Shown in pieces: positions 58,592 through 64,000 of a DNA stretch of 64,000 nt. Source of the DNA: DASRDR01 sp963812945 [NCBI: uncultured Candidatus Rokubacteria bacterium] (lineage in GTDB: Bacteria; Methylomirabilota; Methylomirabilia; Rokubacteriales); NCBI GenBank assembly GCA_963812945.1, contig CAWEXD010000008.1, forward strand, positions 3,224,001-3,288,000. The letters run 5' to 3'. Below the pieces are notes generated by a model. It worked only from the letters and a program-made list of their open reading frames with translations, had not been told where the DNA came from and ran no database searches. The first letter of the stretch is position 1, and the number at the start of each line of letters is the position of its first letter. A program made the translations under genes and the position numbers.

Positions 58592-60330
58592 GATGCGCTC
58601 TTCTCGACCGCCGGAAGCCGAATCTCGAGCACGGTGGATCCGCCGGCACTCGACAGTGACACCGAGCCGCCGTGTCTGTTCACGAGAGACCGAATGACCG
58701 ACAGACCAAGTCCGAGGTGCGGCCGTTCCTTCGTCGACACAAGAGGCGCGAATGCATCCTGCTGCACGTCAGCGGGAACGCCGGAGCCGGAATCCTCGAC
58801 GGCGATCAGGACGTGACCGTTGACCCGCGCCGTGCGAAGCCGGACGCGCCCGCCGTCCGGCATCGCCTCCACCGCGTTCTCGATCGCGTGGACAATGGCC
58901 CCGATGAGTGACGCCGACGCCTGCGCCAGGAGCGGCTCGGACGGCGTCTCCATGTGGTACTCCACCGCCGGAGCCAGCCCATCCTGATGCTGGTCCCAGC
59001 GCCAGCGGGCGATCTCGACCGCGTGCTGGACCATCCCGTTGACGTCGATTGGCTCCACGCGGATCGGGCCCGGGGATCCCATGCGTTCCCGAACCGGCCC
59101 AAGCACGGCGAGGACCTCATCGGCCACGCGCTCGGCGAGCGAAGGCGCGCTCGTGCCCCCTTCGAGGGCCTTCCCGGATTGGGGAACGAGCCGGGCCAGA
59201 CGCGGCGGCAGCTGAGTCGACACGAGATCAAGAATGCGGGCGACCGTCTCCGACAGGGCGGTCCGCTGGTGCTCGGTCAGGAGCTGGTAGGCCGCACCAC
59301 CGAGCCGGCGCTGCTCGCTCCGGTGATCCTCGAGCGCACCCACGACACCGAGTGCAAGGCTGACCAGCTCGCCGCGCCGGCGGAACGCTTCGAGTTCCCA
59401 GTTGCTTGGCCGGAGGTCGTCCGCGACGTACAGGCAGGCGATCCCCTGCAGGCGGTCCGCGCGCATCAGCGGGAGCCCGACACGGCTCCACACCTCGCCG
59501 GATCTCATCGCCGGATTGAGAGGGTCAAGCGGGTCGTCGGCGACGCTGACCACGCTGACGGGCCACCGCCCGTCGGCGCCCGTGCGCACGAGAGCGAGGA
59601 TGAGCTGAGCGGCGTCGTGACTGTTGAACGGCCCCGGGAGACCGTGCTGTGCGATCGGCTCCATTGCGCCATCAGGCCTGGCCCGAAACAGGATGCCACT
59701 CACGGGGGCACCTACCCAGTCGGACATCTCCGCTGAGCACGCCGCCAGAACCTCGGCCGGACTCCGCGCCTCCATGACGTCCTGGGCCAGCCGCAGGAGC
59801 GACGACATGGCTCGCGTCTGCCGTCGTACACGCCCCGCTTCCCACGCGTGGGCCGAACCGGTCACGAATTCGTCGAGAATGGCTCGGCAGCGGCTTCGCT
59901 TCTGCTCGGTGAACGCCGCGCGGGCCGACGACCGCATTTCCCCAAGTCCGAGCACGCCGATCGCTTCCTCGCCGAGGCGGATCGGCACCAGGTAGACCGA
60001 CTGCAGACTCAGCTCGTGTCCCCCGTTCCCCTCCAGGCTGACGGCCGGCCGGCCTTGGCCGTCGAGAAAGACCGGTTCCTGCCGCTCGAGCACAGCGCGG
60101 TGCCACGGTGACCGGGCGAGCCAGATCTTCGTGCCGATCCGTGGCGACTGCGGAAGGGGTCGGGGCATTCCAACGGCTTTCACGGTCAGACCAAAGCTCG
60201 GATGGTCCCAGAGCGCAACGCTGGCAACGGTCACCGGGAGCGCGCGCGCCAGGTCCTCGGCGAACTCCTGCACCGCCGTTTCCATGCCCCACTGCCCGGG
60301 TCCGGCGTCCACCGTGTACATGTCGCCCAC
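58588..60330 (-). CDS. GAF-GAF-HATPase sensor kinase with degenerate H-box
   Basis: A 580-residue, apparently soluble sensor protein. Two GAF-like domains (about 15-165 and 185-335) precede a helical dimerisation region (340-440) and a histidine-kinase ATPase domain with N-box IENAVEAM (Asn485), G1 DSGSG (513-517), F-box region and G2 GLGLS (540-544). Where the phospho-acceptor HELxNPL motif would be expected there is TQLPPRL (372-378), so the phosphorylatable His seems lost. GTG 60330 has GAGGG nine bases upstream. It is coupled to the receiver-fused dehydratase. It could act with another kinase, phosphorylate from a non-canonical His, or work as a phosphatase. Confidence 0.85.
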   Translation of the reverse strand: MGDMYTVDAGPGQWGMETAVQEFAEDLARALPVTVASVALWDHPSFGLTVKAVGMPRPLPQSPRIGTKIWLARSPWHRAVLERQEPVFLDGQGRPAVSLEGNGGHELSLQSVYLVPIRLGEEAIGVLGLGEMRSSARAAFTEQKRSRCRAILDEFVTGSAHAWEAGRVRRQTRAMSSLLRLAQDVMEARSPAEVLAACSAEMSDWVGAPVSGILFRARPDGAMEPIAQHGLPGPFNSHDAAQLILALVRTGADGRWPVSVVSVADDPLDPLNPAMRSGEVWSRVGLPLMRADRLQGIACLYVADDLRPSNWELEAFRRRGELVSLALGVVGALEDHRSEQRRLGGAAYQLLTEHQRTALSETVARILDLVSTQLPPRLARLVPQSGKALEGGTSAPSLAERVADEVLAVLGPVRERMGSPGPIRVEPIDVNGMVQHAVEIARWRWDQHQDGLAPAVEYHMETPSEPLLAQASASLIGAIVHAIENAVEAMPDGGRVRLRTARVNGHVLIAVEDSGSGVPADVQQDAFAPLVSTKERPHLGLGLSVIRSLVNRHGGSVSLSSAGGSTVLEIRLPAVEKSAS

Positions 60331-60335
60331 AGCGG

Positions 60336-63245
60336 TTACCCTCGACCGCCGCCGTCAAGATTCGCGAGGCCGCGGCGAGCGCCTTCATGCTCCGGACGCC
60401 CGCTGAGAATTCGCCGATACTGCTCGGCGGCGCGGTCAGGCCATCCGGCACGGGCAAACAGCTCGGCCAGCTCCAGCCGGAGGTCCCAGTCGCGAGGCCG
60501 CAGCGCGATCGACGCTTCGTACGTGGCCACCGCTTCTCGCACGTGACCGGCGCGCGCCAGGGCTCGCGCGACCTCCCACTGGAGATACGCGTCACTGCTG
60601 GCCATGCTCGACGCCGTCTGGAACTCCACGAGCGCCCCCGACCCGTCGCCCCCCGCGACCATGGTCCGCCCCAGGTCGAGGCGCAGCCACGGATCGTTGG
60701 GCGTCGCCTTGAGGACCTGGCGCCACAGGGCGATGGCCCGATCGCCCTGACCGTGTCGGGCGAAGAACCCGGCGAGCTGGCGGCGATACGCGTTGGCCCG
60801 CTGGGGGGCGTCCGGGCCCACGCGCGCGATCGCGGAGGTGAAGGCTGCCTCGGCCTCCGTCACCTTGCCGAGATCCTCGTAGACCTCGCCGAGCAGGACG
60901 AAGACGTCCGGGTCCTCGGGCGCCGCCACCAGGGCCTGGCGGGCCTGGCTCAGCGCGCGCTCGCGATCGCTGCGCCGCAGGAGGGCCCGACCGTAAGCGA
61001 TCCGAGCCTCGGCCTCCTGCGCCGGGTGGGCAGAAAGCTCGATCGCCTCCTCGTAGGCTCTCCAGGCGGCGCGCCACCGCTCCCGCTGCTCGAAGTGCTG
61101 GGCGAGCTCGCGCCGGAGCGTGCGGTTGCGGGGAACCGAGTCGAAGACGAACTCCTGATCCGCGTTGCGGCTGAAGAGCTCGTCGACAACCCGACCGAGA
61201 TACCACGGGTCGATGGTGAGCACTCGACGAAACGCCTCAGCCGCGATCCGACGGCTGGTCTTCTCGTCCACCGGAAAGGCCAGGGCGTACCGTGCAAGAC
61301 TCAAGAAGCGCGGCACGTTGTTGGGGTCGATCTGTGTGCCCAGCGTCACCTCACCGAGTCCCCGGGCGATGAGGTCGTCGTCGGACCGGAAGAGGTCGGC
61401 GAGTGGCGCATCCAGCGCCCCATCCGAAAGGCCCCGGGCGGCGCGGCGGACCCCGTGGAGCCGGCCAAGCAGCCAACCGAAGCCCTGGTGGGCGACCGGG
61501 TCCACGGGCCTGTGCTCAAGACTCTGCCGGTACGCCACGTAGGCGCGAGCGACCAGGCCCTGGGTCGCCCGGAGCCGCGTTTGAGCCGAGGCGTCGGGCA
61601 GGCGGCGCCCCTCGGCGTCGATGCCGGCAATCCACATCCGCGCGGCCGTCTCGTCGAGCACCTCGGCCAGGGCCGCCTGGGCGCGCGGGTTACGCGGATC
61701 CCACGCGACGGCCTGCTCCATGTCACGACGCGCCTCGGCGAGCTCGCGCATGCCCACCGTGCCGCGCACGCGCTCGGCGCGACCCGCCCGGGCGAGCGCC
61801 GACTGGAGCTTCCAGTCAGCCACGCCTGGGGGAACGAGCCAGAACGTGGCGACGACGACCAGGCCGGCCGCGACCACCCCGGTGGCCCATGCGCCCGTGC
61901 GCCCCGCGAGAGACCAGCGCCACTGCTCGAGCTCGACGCTCTCGCCGGTCCGGTGCACGCGCCAGGTTACGATCGCCGGCGTGAGCGCCGCCACCGCGAC
62001 GACCACGAGGGCGTTCCCCGGCCGGTGCAGCCCGAAGTCGACCAGGCTGTGGAGGGCGGCGACCACGAGCGCGCAGGTCCCCCCGATGGTGAGGCCCTTG
62101 ACGAACGGGTCACGCCGCTGGCGGAGACGCCTCACCACGAACATCCCGAACGCCACGAGAGCCCAGACGAGCAAGCCGAGGCCGACGACGCCCGCCTCCG
62201 CAAACAGCTGAAGGTAATCGTTGTGCGCGAAATCGATGAGCTTGTCAAAGGCCACCGCAGTGGGCCGAACCCGGGTGAACGCATCCTGGAACCCACCCAG
62301 ACCCACGCCGAGGAGGGGCGTCTCCATCGCCATGCGCAAGGTCGCTTCCCAGATCGGCCACCGCAACTCGACGACGGGATCGCGTGCGACGCTGATCAGG
62401 CGCGCGGCCGTGGATTCCAGTCCCACCCACGCCGCGTACGCAGTGGTCGCAACCAGCCCGCCGACGATCAGGAACGGCAGCCGGCCCCGGGCTCGGCCGG
62501 CCGCCACCAGCACGAGGAGGATCACCAGGCCGCCGAGGGTGCTCACGATGGCGCCACGTGACATGGTCAGCGCGAGGGCCATCCCGAGGACGAAGATCAG
62601 ACCCACCAAAACCACGCTCGCGCCCAGCCGACGGGAGCCGCGGCCGGCCATCCTGGTGTCCGAGTCGCCGCGCCGACTGGGGCGCAGCAGTAGCCCGAGA
62701 GCGAGGAACAGGGACATCGAGAAGTAGAGCGCCTGGTGGTTCGGATTGAGGAAGGTCGTCGTCAGACGGTCATGGGTCAGCGACTTGGGCAGCCAGAGCA
62801 ATGGCTGAGCCCCCAGGGCGAAGTTCATCAGGCCCAGCACGGCCGCGGCCGCGCCCAACGCGACGAGCGTCCACGTGAGGCGAAGGATGCGCGCGCGGGT
62901 AGAGAGATAGCCGCTCAAGACCACCAGGAGCACGAAATACGCGAGGTAGAGTCGCGCACTCTCTCCCGTCGCGTACGGGCTCACGGATCGCCCGGGCACC
63001 AGCGCCTGCAGCATCACGACGGCAGCCATCAGGCACCCGGGCCAGAAGGCCGGATGGCGGCGAACGGTGAACTCGCCCGCCGCTAGCATGCGTACCAGCC
63101 AGAGAGCCGCCACCACGGCAACTCCGGCCTCGATGGCCGCCTGCGCCCACGGGCGCACGCCGCCGTAGGGCAACGGTGCGAACAGCAGGAGCGCCACGAC
63201 GCCGATCTCGATGCCGGCGTCGAGCGCCCGCGACAGCCGGGTCAC
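60336..63245 (-). CDS. O-antigen ligase-like membrane protein fused to TPR repeats
   Basis: A 969-residue fusion. The first 460 residues hold about a dozen membrane segments with Wzy_C/WaaL marks: TTFLNPNHQALYF near residue 165, TMSRGAI, VGLGGFQDAF and DFAHNDYLQLFAEAG near residue 330. The rest, from about residue 470, is a string of TPR-like helix pairs, including ALVAAPEDPDVFVLLGEVYED and later repeats spaced about 34 residues. TPR-fused ligases occur in EPS loci, where the repeats probably hold partner proteins in the periplasm. The GTG start overlaps the BY-kinase stop (GTGA). Five bases separate its stop from the sensor-kinase start. Confidence 0.85.
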   Translation of the reverse strand: MTRLSRALDAGIEIGVVALLLFAPLPYGGVRPWAQAAIEAGVAVVAALWLVRMLAAGEFTVRRHPAFWPGCLMAAVVMLQALVPGRSVSPYATGESARLYLAYFVLLVVLSGYLSTRARILRLTWTLVALGAAAAVLGLMNFALGAQPLLWLPKSLTHDRLTTTFLNPNHQALYFSMSLFLALGLLLRPSRRGDSDTRMAGRGSRRLGASVVLVGLIFVLGMALALTMSRGAIVSTLGGLVILLVLVAAGRARGRLPFLIVGGLVATTAYAAWVGLESTAARLISVARDPVVELRWPIWEATLRMAMETPLLGVGLGGFQDAFTRVRPTAVAFDKLIDFAHNDYLQLFAEAGVVGLGLLVWALVAFGMFVVRRLRQRRDPFVKGLTIGGTCALVVAALHSLVDFGLHRPGNALVVVAVAALTPAIVTWRVHRTGESVELEQWRWSLAGRTGAWATGVVAAGLVVVATFWLVPPGVADWKLQSALARAGRAERVRGTVGMRELAEARRDMEQAVAWDPRNPRAQAALAEVLDETAARMWIAGIDAEGRRLPDASAQTRLRATQGLVARAYVAYRQSLEHRPVDPVAHQGFGWLLGRLHGVRRAARGLSDGALDAPLADLFRSDDDLIARGLGEVTLGTQIDPNNVPRFLSLARYALAFPVDEKTSRRIAAEAFRRVLTIDPWYLGRVVDELFSRNADQEFVFDSVPRNRTLRRELAQHFEQRERWRAAWRAYEEAIELSAHPAQEAEARIAYGRALLRRSDRERALSQARQALVAAPEDPDVFVLLGEVYEDLGKVTEAEAAFTSAIARVGPDAPQRANAYRRQLAGFFARHGQGDRAIALWRQVLKATPNDPWLRLDLGRTMVAGGDGSGALVEFQTASSMASSDAYLQWEVARALARAGHVREAVATYEASIALRPRDWDLRLELAELFARAGWPDRAAEQYRRILSGRPEHEGARRGLANLDGGGRG

Positions 63246-63955
63246 TTCGACTTCGCCCCTCGGGTGTAGTAGCCGTCGTACGTGTCGTAGTAGCGCTTGG
63301 AGTACCCGTTGGCGCCGGCGTCGAAGCGGTTGATGACGGCGCCGATGATGCGTCCGTGCACGGCCACGATCTGCTCCTTCGCGCGGCGGAGAGCCGCCTG
63401 CGGAGCACTCCCGCTCCCGACCACCAGAAGCACGCCGTCGACGACACCGGCCAGGGTGCAGGCGTCGCTCACCGCGAGGACCGGCGGAGAGTCGAACACG
63501 ACGGTGTCGAAGCGCTCGCTGACGGCGCCGACGAAGTCGCGCATTCGACGGGAAGCAAGAAGTTCAGCTGGATTCGGTGGCATCGGTCCGCTCGACACGA
63601 TGGACAGGTTCGGGATCGCCGTCTTCTGGACGACCGCATCGAGCAGGGCGTCGCCCGCCAGGTAGGACGACAACCCGGGGTTGTTCGGCTGCCGGAACAT
63701 CATGTGCAGCATCGGCCGGCGAAGATCGGTGTCCACGAGCAGCACGACCCGCTCGCTCTGCGCCATGCAGATGCCCAGGTTCGCCACGGTCGTCGACTTG
63801 CCCTCGCCCGGACCGGCACTCGTGATCAGGATGCGGCGCAACGGCGCGTCGGGGTTCGCGTAGTGCAGGTTCGTGCGCAGGACGCGGTACGCTTCCGCCT
63901 GAAATGAGCGCGGATCGTCCAGCATCACGAGCCGCTCGGAAGGGGAACGCTTCAC
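63242..63955 (-). CDS. BY-kinase ATPase domain protein (CpsD/CapB/Wzc C-terminal type)
   Basis: A 237-residue P-loop tyrosine autokinase of the kind that controls polysaccharide chain length and export. Walker A is SAGPGEGKST (46-55), Walker A' LLVDTDLRR (72-80) and Walker B VVFDSPP (151-157). The C-terminal end carries a cluster of six tyrosines (217, 221, 222, 225, 228, 229), the usual autophosphorylation sites. There is no membrane part, so it needs a Wzz-like partner, probably the gene cut by the window edge. GTG 63955 has GGAGG seven bases upstream. Confidence 0.9.
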   Translation of the reverse strand: MKRSPSERLVMLDDPRSFQAEAYRVLRTNLHYANPDAPLRRILITSAGPGEGKSTTVANLGICMAQSERVVLLVDTDLRRPMLHMMFRQPNNPGLSSYLAGDALLDAVVQKTAIPNLSIVSSGPMPPNPAELLASRRMRDFVGAVSERFDTVVFDSPPVLAVSDACTLAGVVDGVLLVVGSGSAPQAALRRAKEQIVAVHGRIIGAVINRFDAGANGYSKRYYDTYDGYYTRGAKSK

Positions 63956-63958
63956 GGC

Positions 63959-64000
63959 TTAGCCTCCAGCTCTGGCGCTCAGGCGCGGTTTCGCGTTGGG
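63959..64000 (-). CDS. C-terminal end of an upstream gene, possibly the Wzz-like partner
   Basis: Thirteen codons (ending KPRLSARAGG, then TAA at 63959-63961) remain before the window edge, in a frame that stops three bases before the kinase start. The ribosome site of the kinase lies inside it. By position it should be the chain-length/co-polymerase partner of the BY-kinase, but the piece is too short to recognise. Confidence 0.35.
   Translation of the reverse strand, partial: PNAKPRLSARAGG

Noticed and set aside
60108-62561. An 817-residue plus-strand frame opposite the TPR-ligase and sensor-kinase genes
   Set aside because: Antisense to two well-supported genes and Arg/Gly/Pro-rich without any motif.
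1-64000. tRNA, rRNA or replication-origin features
   Set aside because: None recognised on reading; no rRNA-like or CCA-ended cloverleaf segment stood out. A tRNAscan/Infernal run would be needed to exclude a tRNA.

Overview
This is about 64 kb of very GC-rich bacterial DNA with short intergenic gaps, many GTG starts and many 4-bp ATGA/GTGA gene overlaps. The mix of luciferase-like oxidoreductase, class III CoA-transferase, HpcH/HpaI aldolase and two tandem ABC importers resembles uncultured soil lineages such as Candidatus Rokubacteria/Methylomirabilota. That placement is inferred from gene content and codon style only; there is no rRNA marker here.

Layout. Positions 1-4.2 kb hold the end of a flavoprotein oxidase, a small zinc-ribbon protein, a beta-carbonic anhydrase with a duplicated 3' tail, and two Uma2-type genes from a 675-bp segmental duplication flanking a secreted Hcp-like protein. 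Positions 4.2-8.8 kb carry flavin enzymes, an HpcH/HpaI aldolase and a PfkB sugar kinase. Positions 8.8-14.4 kb form a divergent inositol-type catabolic locus: a Gfo/Idh/MocA dehydrogenase, an inositol-monophosphatase-like enzyme and an epimerase on the minus strand, and IolD and IolE on the plus strand. A VapBC-type toxin-antitoxin pair follows. Positions 15.2-25.1 kb encode two complete ABC importers, the first ending in a CoA-transferase gene. 

From 25.3 kb the window is about surface polysaccharide. A UDP-glucuronate-epimerase-like gene and a HAD hydrolase come first. Then, on the plus strand, a GEMM-I cyclic-di-GMP riboswitch precedes a 1609-aa secreted protein of CARDB repeats plus a DUF4091/GH123-like domain. 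A broken FkbM gene and a second, repeat-free DUF4091/GH123-like paralog follow. Positions 36.3-64 kb (all minus strand) are a large exopolysaccharide/O-antigen-type locus with GT-C, GT4 and GT2 glycosyltransferases, Wzx-like flippase, two ligase/polymerase proteins (one TPR-fused), a WecA/MraY-family initiating transferase, sugar epimerase, DegT aminotransferase, PhyH dioxygenase and a BY-kinase ATPase.

The most novel point is in the promoter-proximal part of that locus. A FlaA1/CapD nucleotide-sugar dehydratase carries a complete response-regulator receiver domain at its C terminus. It is coupled by a GTGA overlap to a GAF-GAF-HATPase sensor kinase whose H-box looks degenerate. Together with the BY-kinase and the c-di-GMP riboswitch, this suggests polysaccharide synthesis and processing under at least three signalling inputs, including direct two-component control of a biosynthetic enzyme.
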